The notes under the pieces are model-generated. The model worked only from the letters and a program-made list of their open reading frames with translations. It was not told the origin of the DNA and did no database searches. Shown piece by piece: positions 45,553 through 54,607 of a stretch of 64,000 bases of DNA (the first letter of the stretch is position 1; every line of letters starts with the position of its first letter). The stretch lies in NCBI RefSeq assembly GCF_051521495.1, contig NZ_CP150355.1, positions 8,556,001-8,620,000 of the forward strand, in the 5' to 3' direction. This DNA comes from Sorangium sp051521495. Lineage in GTDB: Bacteria > Myxococcota_A > Polyangia > Polyangiales > Polyangiaceae. The position numbers and the translations under genes are program-made.

Positions 45553-48378
45553 TCATCCTACGGCGGGGAGGCGCCGGCCTCCTACCCCGCGGCCCCGGCG
45601 CGTGACGAACTTCCGATCGAAGAGCCGCACCCGGCGAACGAACAGGTCGAGCAGGAAGACGACCATCGCAGCGTAGATGAACTGCTGCCACAGCTCCTCG
45701 TGGAACGTCACCTTCTCCCCTGCCGGGTCGAAGATGGCCGCCACCCCGTTCGGATCGACCGCGCCCCCGGTCGACGTCGCGGCCTTCTCGAGGGTCGCGA
45801 GCTCGGGCTCGAAGCTCGCGTACTCGCGGGGGTACGGGTTCGACACGTGGCCGTAGCTGACGGCGACGGGCCGGAGCGAGCCGTCCTCGGCCTCGCGCAG
45901 GTGCTCCGCCCGCAAGAGGAAGGAGCCGTAACGATCCAGCGCGAGCGCCGTCTCGTACCGCCCCGGCGCGGTCTGACGCATGTCGACGACCCGCGTCGCG
46001 CCGCCTGGCTCGGGCCCGATGATGCTGAGCCGGGAGGTCAGGTTGTTCTCGAACCGATCGTCGGCCCCGAACGCGTCGACGGACGCGCGCAGCTCGCCGT
46101 CGACGATCTCGGCCTTCATGTCGAGCTCGCGTCGGTGCTTCTGGCGCATGTGCTCGTGGACGAGCTGCCCCCAGAATTTCTCGAAGCCTGGCCACCTCAG
46201 CCACTCGACGGCCCAGCGCGCCTTGACGTCGCTCGTCCAGGCCAGCGTCCACCCGAGGCCGACGCGCCAGCGCGCGAGGATCGGCTCCTCGGTGTCGCTC
46301 GTCAGCAGCTCCTGGGCAGGCGGCGGCTTCAGCTTGGTCGAGACGTAGCCGTGCAGGTTGGGCGCCGTGCGGACGTCGACGCCGCGGAGGAACGCGGCGT
46401 CGCCGACCTGGGTGACCGGAAACCACTCCTCGACGGCGGCGGCGCGCGCGACCATCTCGGTCTCTTTGGTGAAGATCCGCGGCAGGTTGTTCGGATCAGG
46501 GACCGCGTGGAAGCGCCCCCCGCCCACGTCGGCGATCATCTTGAGCAGCTGCTCGTCGAGGTCGTTCCCGAGCCCCACGGTGGTCACGGTGATCGACTCG
46601 GCGATCATGGCGGACACGAGGTCCCGGATGCCGCCCGTCGACGCCTTGCCGTCCGTGAGCAGGATGACGTGCTTCTTGCGCGCCTGCGTCACGGTCATGT
46701 CCTGGTAGGCGGCGTCGAGCGCGGAGAAGATCTCGGTCCCGCCGCCCGGCTGGATGCGAGCGATCTCGCCGGCGATCCGCGAGCGGTTGCGCGCGGGCTG
46801 CATCTTCACGTAGCGGGTCGGCGCCGAGTCGAACGCGATCACCTCGATCAGATCGTCCGACGACAGGACCCCGGCGGTCGCCTTCGCCGCGGCCTTGGCC
46901 ATCTCGAGGGGCAGCCCGGTCATCGATCCCGAGCGGTCCATGACGAGCGCCATCGCGACGCTCGGCATGTCCTTCTTTCGCTCGTTGTCCATCCGCACCG
47001 GCAGGATCCGCTCGATGGTGGTGCGGTACCAGCCGCCGAGGCCGTACCCCGACTCGCCGCCGGCGAAGAGGAACCCCCCGCCGAGATCCCGCACATAGCT
47101 CTCGATGATCTCCTGCCCCTGCAGGCTGAGCGCTTCCTTCGGGGTGTCGGACACGATCAGGAAGTCGTAGCGCTCCATCTCCTTGAGGGAGCCGGGGAAG
47201 CCGGCCGGCGGCCTGACGTCGACGTCGAGCTGCTGCGCGGTGAGCGCGCTCGAGAGCGGGCCGGCGTGCTGCGGCGTCCCCTCGACGTAGAGCACCGACG
47301 GGCGCCCAGGCACGTCGATGGTGGTCGCGTACCGGTTGTTCTCCTTGAACTTGTCGTCCGCGATCTGATCGAGCTCGAGCGCGTAGGTCACCTGCCCCGC
47401 GATGCGCACGACGCTCTTGAACACGACGTCGTTCGGCCCTGCCTTGAGCTCCAGATCGCGGATGCCCTCGAGGCCGTTCAGCGCCTCCCCCTGGAAGAGC
47501 CGCGCGCGGGCCCGGGTGGCGCGGCTCGCGTAGATGTCGGCGTGGATCTCGAACGTCTCCCCGACCTTGACCCGGTCGGGCATCCTGAGCTCTCGCACCG
47601 CGACCTCGGGCGGCGCGGGCCGCCGGTACGGGATGGAGAACAGCCGCACCCCGACGTCGCGCGCCCGGTTGGCCTCGGCGAGCACGTCGCCGTCGGTCTG
47701 CACGCCGTCCGACATCAGCACGGCGCGCTTCAGGTAGCCGGGCGGATACAGCCCGTAGGCGAGCTGAAGCGCGGCCTGGAGGTTCGAGCCTGCGCCGAGA
47801 TCGCCGCGCTGTCCGTTCTCGTCGAGGTGGCGACCGATGGGCGGCGCGCGCCGCTCGGCCTCGCGCCCGGTCGCCTCGCCACCCGTGCGCTCGGCGAGCC
47901 GCGGCCGCCGCGCGAAGGTGATCACCTTGATGACGCCGTCCTCGGGCTTCTCGGCGAACGCCTTGTCGAGCGTCGCGCGCGCGTCGTCGAGCGCCTCGTC
48001 CGTGACGGACTCGGAGACGTCGATGAGATAGACGGTGGCGACCTTCTCCGTGGTCGCGGTCCTCGCGAGCCGCGACAGCCCGAGCGCGATCAGCGCGACG
48101 AAGGCGACCCGCAGCAGCACCGAGAGCACGCGCTGCGGCGGGGGAAGGTCGGCGAGGGATCCCGCGAGGACGCCGACGAACCAGGGCGCGAGCAGGATCG
48201 CGCCGAGCATCTTCGGGTTGAGGAGCTCGTACTTCACCCCCTCGCGCACCCACGTCAGCGTCGGATCCGGATGCAGGAGGACATACCTCCGGTACGCCCA
48301 GAACAGGATCCCGCCGAGGGCGGCGCAGGTGATGGCCCACGCGACGACGCGGAGCTTGCGACCACGGAACGCGCTCAC
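45553..48378 (-). CDS. Membrane protein with two VWA domains and a GATase1-like domain
   Basis: A 941-residue protein. The GTG at 48378 overlaps the stop of the upstream VWA gene by four bases. Two or three N-terminal membrane helices (WAITCAALGGILFWAYRRY, MLGAILLAPWFVGVLAGSL, LLRVAFVALIALGLSRL) precede VWA 1 (YLIDVSESV, MIDAS DxSxS). A class I amidotransferase-like domain (VLYVEGTPQHAGPL, YDFLIVSDTPKEAL, GGGFLFAGGESGYGLGGW) and VWA 2 (ALVMDRSGSMTGLPL, HVILLTDGKAS) follow. A late helix (FIYAAMVVFLLDLFV) ends the chain. It is the last gene of the MoxR operon. The family is widespread in planctomycetes and myxobacteria with no defined function that I know. Confidence 0.88.
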   Translation of the reverse strand: MSAFRGRKLRVVAWAITCAALGGILFWAYRRYVLLHPDPTLTWVREGVKYELLNPKMLGAILLAPWFVGVLAGSLADLPPPQRVLSVLLRVAFVALIALGLSRLARTATTEKVATVYLIDVSESVTDEALDDARATLDKAFAEKPEDGVIKVITFARRPRLAERTGGEATGREAERRAPPIGRHLDENGQRGDLGAGSNLQAALQLAYGLYPPGYLKRAVLMSDGVQTDGDVLAEANRARDVGVRLFSIPYRRPAPPEVAVRELRMPDRVKVGETFEIHADIYASRATRARARLFQGEALNGLEGIRDLELKAGPNDVVFKSVVRIAGQVTYALELDQIADDKFKENNRYATTIDVPGRPSVLYVEGTPQHAGPLSSALTAQQLDVDVRPPAGFPGSLKEMERYDFLIVSDTPKEALSLQGQEIIESYVRDLGGGFLFAGGESGYGLGGWYRTTIERILPVRMDNERKKDMPSVAMALVMDRSGSMTGLPLEMAKAAAKATAGVLSSDDLIEVIAFDSAPTRYVKMQPARNRSRIAGEIARIQPGGGTEIFSALDAAYQDMTVTQARKKHVILLTDGKASTGGIRDLVSAMIAESITVTTVGLGNDLDEQLLKMIADVGGGRFHAVPDPNNLPRIFTKETEMVARAAAVEEWFPVTQVGDAAFLRGVDVRTAPNLHGYVSTKLKPPPAQELLTSDTEEPILARWRVGLGWTLAWTSDVKARWAVEWLRWPGFEKFWGQLVHEHMRQKHRRELDMKAEIVDGELRASVDAFGADDRFENNLTSRLSIIGPEPGGATRVVDMRQTAPGRYETALALDRYGSFLLRAEHLREAEDGSLRPVAVSYGHVSNPYPREYASFEPELATLEKAATSTGGAVDPNGVAAIFDPAGEKVTFHEELWQQFIYAAMVVFLLDLFVRRVRLFDRKFVTRRGRGVGGRRLPAVG

Positions 48379-50282
48379 ACCGTCACCCTCCTGTGGTACG
48401 TGAACCACTCGATCGCGGTCACGAGGAGCACCGCTGCGAGCAGGTAGACCCAGAGCTCACGGCGAACGCCGATCTTGAACTCGCTCACCGCGCCCGCGCC
48501 GCGCCCGTCGACCTTGAGCTCGGGGACGGGGGCGATCGCGCTCTCCTCCGGCGCCGAGAGGTTCGCGGCGAACATGCTCTCCTCCTGCGCCCCGGCGGCG
48601 CCGACGCGCAGCGTGTAGAAGCCGGCGTGCTGCCCCAGGAACACGGCGCGCCCGTCCTGGATCGGGATCGCGCGCTTCGTCCCGTCGGGCTGCTCCAGGC
48701 TGGCCACCTCCGCAGATGAGGAGGCCGGGATGTGCCAGACGGAGCCCGTGCGGAACGAGGAGATGTAGCTCGTGTCCTCCTCGACGAAGTTGTTGATCGC
48801 GTTGAGCAGGAAGAGCGGCCAGGCGATGCGGAGGGGGAGATCGCTCTCGCGAACGTCGAAGCCGAGCGCGACGAATTTGACGCCGCCGCGCCGCCCCTCG
48901 AGGAGCAGCGGGCCCTTGTAGCTCCGGCCGACGACCCTGTCCTCCTTGTTGCCCTTGAGCACGTGGGCGCGCGCGACGTTCACGTCGCTGAGCGCCGTGT
49001 AGCGCAGGAGCGGGTGCTTCGCGTCGAGCTCGTCGAAGCCCAGGCGGTAGTTCGGGTCGTCGTCCAGGATCTCCTTGCCCACCTCGAACGGGACGCTGGT
49101 CCCTGTCGGGTTGAGGTAGAGCAGGCTCCCGCTCCCCGGCGCGACGCTCGGCGCCACGCCGTCGAAGATGGTCACGTCGAACGACGAGGCCGCCGGATAA
49201 CGCTGCGGATCGACGAACGTCACGTCGAGGTACTCGTCGAGGAGCAGCGCCGCCTCGAGGAACATGTTCCCCGCGGAGACGACCTGGACGCGCGCCCGGC
49301 GCCTCTCGGGGAGGAGCGCGTAGGCGTGGTTGTCCGCGGGCAGCTCGTCCGAGCTGCCGTCGGCCAGCGCGAGCTTCGCCTCGAGCGTCTTCGAGGCGCC
49401 GGAGAGGTTCGGGTAGAAGCGGGGCAGCTTCTCCCTGGGCTTGAGCCGGATGCGCGTCAGATCGGTGAGCTGGCCGTCGCCGAGCAGCGACAGCTCGAGA
49501 TCGAGGGGCTCGTCGCTCGTGTTCGTGACCTCGAGCATCACCTCGTAACGGCTCTTGTCGAGCGGGTAGCGGCGCACCGAGAACTCCGTGATGGCGGCGT
49601 TCCTCGATCCCTTGCCGATCGGCAGATAGGAGAGCTTGATGTCGCCGAGGCGCACAGGTCCGCCGGCGTCGATCGGCTCGCCGAGCGCGCCGTCGCTCAC
49701 GACGATGACCTCCGGCGACGGGAGCCCGCTCAAGGTGTCGCCCGCGAACCGGAGCGCGCGCGCGAAGTCGGCGGTGGCGTCGGTCGCCTTCACCGCCGCG
49801 ACGGCCGCCTCGAGCTCGGCGATCTCTCCGGTGAGCGTCGACAGGGGCGTGACGGCCGCGTCCATCTGGGCCAGCAGCATGCGGTCGCTGCCGGAGAGGC
49901 CGCGGACCATCTTCCGGACCTCTTCCTTCGCGAGCTCGATGCGCGAGGGCGCGACGTCGATGGCTTGCATGCTCGCGCTCGCGTCGATGAGGACGACGAT
50001 GTTGCGCCCCTCGATGAGGTTCGCCTGCGGGCGCGGATCCCCCAGGGCGAGCAGGAGCAGCGCGAGGAGCGCGAGCTGCAGCAGCAGCGACAGGAGCCGC
50101 TTCAGCTGCGAGAACAGGCTCGTCGCCTCCTTGTCCCGGAGGATGCGCTCCCAGATCTTCGAGAAGGGGACCGCGACGGGGCGCCGGCGCAGCTTGAGGA
50201 TGTAGAAGACGACGACCACGGCCCCGGCGAGGGCGCCGATCTGGAGCAGTGTCTGCAGCGGAACGCCGGTGAAGTGCAGCAT
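48375..50282 (-). CDS. BatA-like VWA-domain membrane protein
   Basis: A 635-residue protein. The N-terminal BatA region has one helix (LLQIGALAGAVVVVFYILKL), a basic stretch (RRRPVAVPFSKIWERILRD) and a second helix (LLLQLALLALLLLALGDPRP). The VWA domain follows with MIDAS VVLIDASASMQAIDVAPSR and VIVVSDGALGEP. The long central part has beta character (YEVMLEVTNTSDEPLDLELSL) and resembles the GATase-like/BatA C-terminal regions. A last helix (LWVYLLAAVLLVTAIEWFTY) anchors the C-terminus. It lies two bases after the DUF58 gene and overlaps the next VWA gene. Confidence 0.9.
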   Translation of the reverse strand: MLHFTGVPLQTLLQIGALAGAVVVVFYILKLRRRPVAVPFSKIWERILRDKEATSLFSQLKRLLSLLLQLALLALLLLALGDPRPQANLIEGRNIVVLIDASASMQAIDVAPSRIELAKEEVRKMVRGLSGSDRMLLAQMDAAVTPLSTLTGEIAELEAAVAAVKATDATADFARALRFAGDTLSGLPSPEVIVVSDGALGEPIDAGGPVRLGDIKLSYLPIGKGSRNAAITEFSVRRYPLDKSRYEVMLEVTNTSDEPLDLELSLLGDGQLTDLTRIRLKPREKLPRFYPNLSGASKTLEAKLALADGSSDELPADNHAYALLPERRRARVQVVSAGNMFLEAALLLDEYLDVTFVDPQRYPAASSFDVTIFDGVAPSVAPGSGSLLYLNPTGTSVPFEVGKEILDDDPNYRLGFDELDAKHPLLRYTALSDVNVARAHVLKGNKEDRVVGRSYKGPLLLEGRRGGVKFVALGFDVRESDLPLRIAWPLFLLNAINNFVEEDTSYISSFRTGSVWHIPASSSAEVASLEQPDGTKRAIPIQDGRAVFLGQHAGFYTLRVGAAGAQEESMFAANLSAPEESAIAPVPELKVDGRGAGAVSEFKIGVRRELWVYLLAAVLLVTAIEWFTYHRRVTV

Positions 50283-50284
50283 CG

Positions 50285-51238
50285 CTACCGGAGGAAGCCG
50301 CCTCTGCGGAACACGCGAAGGATCAGCTCGTCGAAGGGGACCGACACGTCGGCCCGGAAGTAGCTCACCTGCCGCGACGTGCAGAAGCGGCGGATCTCGT
50401 CGAGGTACTGCTCGTAAGCCTCGGCGTAGCGATCGAGCACCTTCGCGGTCACCGTGACCTCGCGCTCATCGCCGGTCTCGCAGTCGTAGACGCGCACGTC
50501 CCCGCGCAGCGCGGGCCGGGCCTCGCTCGGGTCGACGACGTGGAGCACGAACGGCTCGAACCGGTTGTACCGGAGCACGTTGATGCCGCGCTCGAAGCCG
50601 GCCGGATCGTAGAGATCGCTGAGGATGACGGCGAGGCCGCGCCGTTTGTGCTGCGCCACGAAGGTCTTCATCGCCTCGCCGAGATCCGTCGGGCCGTCGG
50701 CGCGCGCCTGCCCGAGGAAGCGGAAGATCCTGAAGATGCGCGCCTTGCCGCGGGTCGACTGCATGCGCCCGCTGATCTCGTCGGTCGCGGTGACGATCGC
50801 GATGCGGTCGAGGTTGGCGAGCCCCACGTACGCCAGGGCCGCGGCGAGGCGCTTCGCGTGCCGCAGCTTCTCGCCATCGCCGAACGCCATCGACGCCGAC
50901 GTGTCGAGGATGAAGTAGATCGACAGATCTTCCTCCTCCTCGTACAGCCGGATGAGGAGCCGGTCGAAGCGCTGGTACGCGGCCCAGTCGAGGTACCGGA
51001 AATCGTCGCCGGGCGCGTAGTCGCGGTGGTCGGCGAACTCGACCCCGGAGCCGGTCTTCTTGGTCCGCCGCTCCGCGCGCATCGCTCCCGAGAACACGCG
51101 GCGGCTCACCATCGCGAGGTAGTCGAGCTTGCGCTGGAACTCGTCGTCGAAGAGCTCCTCGTCGGGGGCGCTCGCCGAGTGCGCGGAGAAGCGTCGCAGC
51201 GGCGCGGCGGCCCTCTTGAACGCGTCGAAGAGCCCCAT
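50285..51238 (-). CDS. DUF58 domain protein
   Basis: A 317-residue VWA-like protein. The DUF58 signature GSGVEFADHRDYAPGDDFRY is followed by LDWAAYQRFDRLLIRLYEEE (about 64-103), then a degenerate MIDAS ILDTSASMAFG (Asp112, Ser114, Ser116) and VILSDLYDPAGFERG. DUF58 proteins are the usual second component of MoxR systems. It starts 18 bases after the MoxR stop and ends two bases before the next gene. Confidence 0.94.
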   Translation of the reverse strand: MGLFDAFKRAAAPLRRFSAHSASAPDEELFDDEFQRKLDYLAMVSRRVFSGAMRAERRTKKTGSGVEFADHRDYAPGDDFRYLDWAAYQRFDRLLIRLYEEEEDLSIYFILDTSASMAFGDGEKLRHAKRLAAALAYVGLANLDRIAIVTATDEISGRMQSTRGKARIFRIFRFLGQARADGPTDLGEAMKTFVAQHKRRGLAVILSDLYDPAGFERGINVLRYNRFEPFVLHVVDPSEARPALRGDVRVYDCETGDEREVTVTAKVLDRYAEAYEQYLDEIRRFCTSRQVSYFRADVSVPFDELILRVFRRGGFLR

Positions 51239-51256
51239 GCTACCGTCGCCGGCGCC

Positions 51257-52261
51257 TCATTGGCTCTCCGGGAGGTGCTTGAGGATGGCCTGCAGCACCT
51301 CGTCGGTCTTCACACCCTCGGCTTCTCCCTCGAAGTTGAGCAGCACGCGGTGGCGAAGGGCAGGGAGCGCGCACGCGCGCACGTCGTCGACCGACGCCGC
51401 GAACCGCCCCTCGAAGAGGGCCCGGATCTTCGCGGCGAGCAGGAGCGCCTGCGCCCCGCGCGGCGACGCGCCGAACTTCACGAACCGCTTCACCTCGTCG
51501 AGGCTGCCTCCCTCGGCGGGGTGGGTGGCCTGGAGGAGCCGCACCGCGTAGTCCTGCACGTGCTTCGCCACGGGCACCTCGCGAACGAGCCGCTGCATGG
51601 CGATGATCCGCTCCTTGTTCAGGACCGGCCGCACCTCGATCGCGTCGGTCCCCGTCGTCCGCTCGAGGATCGAGTTCAGCTCGTCGCGGCTGGGGAACGG
51701 CACGTGCAGCTTGAAGAAGAACCGATCGAGCTGCGCCTCGGGCAGCGGGTACGTCCCCTCGCTCTCGAGGGGGTTCTGCGTCGCCAGGACGAAGAACGGC
51801 TCTTCCAGCGTGTAGCTCTGCCGCGAGACCGTGACCCGGTGCTCCTGCATGGCCTCGAGGAGCGCGCTCTGCGTCTTCGGCGTGGCCCGGTTGATCTCGT
51901 CGGCGAGGACGATGTTCGCGAAGATCGGCCCCTTGCGGAACGAGAACGACCGCTGGCCGCCCGCGTTCTCATCGATGACCGTGGTGCCGATGATGTCCGC
52001 GGGCATCATGTCCGGCGTGAACTGGATGCGCGAGAACTGGAGATCGAGCGCATCGGCCATGGTGCGGACGAGCATCGTCTTGCCGAGCCCTGGCACGCCC
52101 TCGAGCAGCGCGTGCGAGCCTGCGAGCATGCACGTGAGCACGCCGTCGACCACCTCGCGGTTGCCGACGATGACCTTCCCCACCTCCTCGCGCAGCTCTC
52201 CGATGCTGGCGCGGAACTCGTCCACCTCGGCCCGCGCTGCTTCCTTCGTCTTCTCGGCCAT
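51257..52261 (-). CDS. MoxR-family AAA+ ATPase
   Basis: A 334-residue ATPase. Walker A is GVPGLGKT (55-62) and Walker B IVLADEIN (117-124); sensor 1 is VLATQNPLESEGTYPLPEAQ, with the arginine-finger and sensor 2 region FGASPRGAQALLLAAK. AGGAAG lies close before the ATG. MoxR ATPases act as chaperones that work with VWA/DUF58 partners, all of which follow in the operon. The substrate is unknown; the partners' membrane anchors suggest an envelope process. Confidence 0.96.
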   Translation of the reverse strand: MAEKTKEAARAEVDEFRASIGELREEVGKVIVGNREVVDGVLTCMLAGSHALLEGVPGLGKTMLVRTMADALDLQFSRIQFTPDMMPADIIGTTVIDENAGGQRSFSFRKGPIFANIVLADEINRATPKTQSALLEAMQEHRVTVSRQSYTLEEPFFVLATQNPLESEGTYPLPEAQLDRFFFKLHVPFPSRDELNSILERTTGTDAIEVRPVLNKERIIAMQRLVREVPVAKHVQDYAVRLLQATHPAEGGSLDEVKRFVKFGASPRGAQALLLAAKIRALFEGRFAASVDDVRACALPALRHRVLLNFEGEAEGVKTDEVLQAILKHLPESQ

Positions 52262-52333
52262 AACTTCCTGCTTCGCGCCCGCTGTCGCGGAGCGTCGGTA
52301 GAGGCGCGGTCGCGTTCGAGCCGCCGGCTCGAC

Positions 52334-54271
52334 TCACTCGCGCGGCCTGATGAGCTGGAAATACCGGTTCACGTAGAACCGGTATCCATCAGGGATCTGA
52401 TCCTTGTTGATCTGCTGCTCTGCGACCGTGTGATAGTCCGTGAAGACCTTCTTGTAGCCGGTCCCCTTGAAGCCGCGCTCGGCCGCGCTGAGGATCACCT
52501 CGCTGTTCGAGGGCCCTTGCTGCGTGTCGAGCCCCTGCGCTTGGACGTCCTGGGTCCCCATCTTCGGGTCGGTGCGCTTGCCCGCAATCTCGCCGCCACG
52601 GCCGGAGCCGACGCCATCGCCCCCAGGCTTGTTGCCGCCGTTGCTCTTGCCTTCGCCGCTTCCCGACCCCTCCTGCCCCTGCCCCTGCCCGCCGGGCATG
52701 AGGATCTTCTTACCCCCGGGTCCGATCACCAGCTCCTGCCCCTGGCCTTGCCCACCCTTGCCCTGGCCGCCTTGGCCTTGCTGGCCCTCCTGCCCTTCCT
52801 GCTCGCCGTCGCCCTGCCCCTGTTGGCCCTGCCCCTGCTGCTCCTCGCCGCCACCCTGATTGCCGCGCGCGCGCTTGCCGAAGCGGAGCATCCGCGCCAT
52901 CCGCTGCTTGCCCCCCTGCCCTTGCTGGCGCACGAGCTCCCGGAGCTCCTCGAGCCGCTGGCGCAGCTCTTCCTTCTCCTGCTCGGACATCTCGTCCTGC
53001 TGCATCCGGTTGATGTCCTCGGCCGCCTTCTCGAGATCGTCCGCTGACATCCCGAGGTCGCGCATCAGATCCTCGGCAGCCTTGGCGAGCTCTCGGTCGA
53101 GCCGATCGAGCTGGCGCCCGGTCCGCTCCTTCTGCTCGGCCTCGCGGTCGAGCCGCTCCAGCTCGCGCTCCTTCTTCTTGAGCAGCCGCTCCTGCTCGGA
53201 CTTCTGTTGGTCGTCCGCGGAGGCCTTCTGCTTCTGCTTGAGGAGCTGCTCGCGCGCCTCGGAACGCTTCTCGTTGATCGCGGCGAGGGCCTCCTTGCGG
53301 CGCGACGCTGCCTCGGCGAGCGCCTTGCGCAGCCGCTCGATCTCGGCCTTGTCGGGCTTCTGCTTCTTGTCGCGGAGCTTCTCGGCGAGCTCCTTCAGGT
53401 CCTTCTTCGCCTTCTCGAGGTCCTTCTTCTCGAGGGACTCCCCCACGTCCTTCGCCAGGTCGCTCTTCTTGAGGTCGACCCCGGTCTCCTTCAGCGCCTC
53501 TTCGAGCGCCTTCAGGTCGGCCTCGGCGCCCTTGAGCAGCTCGCGCTCGAGCGCCTCCATGCGGCGGAACGCCTCGGTGCGATCGAGGCGCTTGTTGGCG
53601 ATGTCCTCGATGAGCTGGTTGAACCGCTCGACCGCGGACTTCATCTCCGGGCTCTGGTCCTGCCGATCGAGCGCCCTCGCCGCGTCCTTGAACAGCTCGA
53701 TGTCGTCGGGCGACATGGTGAGCGCGTCGATGGTCGCCGCGACGGGCGCCTGCTTCCGCGGGGTGCGCACCTCCAGCAGCGCCACCGCGAGCACGCCGAG
53801 GCCCACCGCGGCCGAGGTCCAGAGCTCGCGCGGGACCGCGAGCGGCGCCGCGCCGGCGGGGCGCAGCCCTGCGGCGTGCTCGCAGGCGTCGTCGATCGCC
53901 GCCTCCATCAGGGGGGTGCGCTGCGCCGCGGGCAGCGCCTCGAAGGCGAGGGCGATCGTCAGGCGGTCGTGGAGGCCGTGGTGCCGATCGAGGGCGATCG
54001 TGCCGGCGCGGGGAGGCAAGCGGCGCAGCATCGCCACGACGATGGTGGCCAGCACGAGCAGCCCTGCGCCGACGAGGAGCTGACGCGCGCGCGGCTCGCC
54101 GAGGTGCGCCGGGAGCGCCTTGTGCACCGCGAGCGTCCCGGCAGCGAGCGCGAACGCGAGGGTCAGCGCGTTCGGCAAAGCGCGCAGCGCGCGTCCGAAC
54201 CGGAGCCTCAGCTCCACCGCGAATGCGGCGCTGCGAATGCGGTCCAGTTGCTTCGTGCGAGAGTCGCTCAC
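52334..54271 (-). CDS. Membrane-anchored coiled-coil, Gly/Gln-rich protein heading the MoxR operon
   Basis: A 645-residue protein from a GTG at 54271. Two or three N-terminal helices (ALPNALTLAFALAAGTLAVH, QLLVGAGLLVLATIVVAML, LWTSAAVGLGVLAVALLEV) are followed by about 260 residues of highly charged coiled coil (about 210-460, for example KDLEKAKKDLKELAEKLRDK). A Gly/Gln/Glu-rich stretch (about 475-560) and a folded C-terminal end (VILSAAERGFKGTGYKKVF, PDGYRFYVNRYFQLIRP) complete it. The layout resembles DUF4175-type proteins found upstream of MoxR/VWA genes. It may be the membrane scaffold for the complex; inference. Confidence 0.83.
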   Translation of the reverse strand: MSDSRTKQLDRIRSAAFAVELRLRFGRALRALPNALTLAFALAAGTLAVHKALPAHLGEPRARQLLVGAGLLVLATIVVAMLRRLPPRAGTIALDRHHGLHDRLTIALAFEALPAAQRTPLMEAAIDDACEHAAGLRPAGAAPLAVPRELWTSAAVGLGVLAVALLEVRTPRKQAPVAATIDALTMSPDDIELFKDAARALDRQDQSPEMKSAVERFNQLIEDIANKRLDRTEAFRRMEALERELLKGAEADLKALEEALKETGVDLKKSDLAKDVGESLEKKDLEKAKKDLKELAEKLRDKKQKPDKAEIERLRKALAEAASRRKEALAAINEKRSEAREQLLKQKQKASADDQQKSEQERLLKKKERELERLDREAEQKERTGRQLDRLDRELAKAAEDLMRDLGMSADDLEKAAEDINRMQQDEMSEQEKEELRQRLEELRELVRQQGQGGKQRMARMLRFGKRARGNQGGGEEQQGQGQQGQGDGEQEGQEGQQGQGGQGKGGQGQGQELVIGPGGKKILMPGGQGQGQEGSGSGEGKSNGGNKPGGDGVGSGRGGEIAGKRTDPKMGTQDVQAQGLDTQQGPSNSEVILSAAERGFKGTGYKKVFTDYHTVAEQQINKDQIPDGYRFYVNRYFQLIRPRE

Positions 54272-54607
54272 GGTGCTCAGCGCTCCGGGCGCCCCCCGCG
54301 GGGGCCCTCGAAGGGGAAACGTCGCAGCATTGTACCTGCTGACGGGTCAGGCGCCCGAAAGTTCCTGGGAGCCTGCGCGCGACGTACGAGGGAATGACGC
54401 GCGGCGAACCCTGATGATTCCCGTGCAGGGCAGCCTCTGAGCTCAGCGGACCGCCGGCATCGATGCGCGCCGGCGATGGTGGGTGAGGGTCCTCCCTCCG
54501 AGCGCTGACCGGACAGTTCCTCTGCGCCGCTCAGCTCGGCAGTGGTGCGCGTGCGCTGCCTTGGAACGAGCCGATGGGGCGCTGCGTTGCGCCAGCCCTC
54601 GATGGGA
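54272..54607. other. Probable promoter region of the MoxR operon
   Basis: About 336 bases between the coiled-coil gene and the end of the response-regulator gene. On the minus strand a TACAAT hexamer lies at 54329-54334, about 60 bases upstream of the GTG, but no -35 match sits at the right distance. No gene is recognised. Confidence 0.35.

Noticed and set aside
45700..48447. A 915-codon frame antisense to the VWA gene, and similar long frames antisense to the PhoD-like and MoxR-operon genes
   Set aside because: Composition is that of antisense high-GC code; the opposite strand has clear VWA, PhoD, MoxR and DUF58 proteins.
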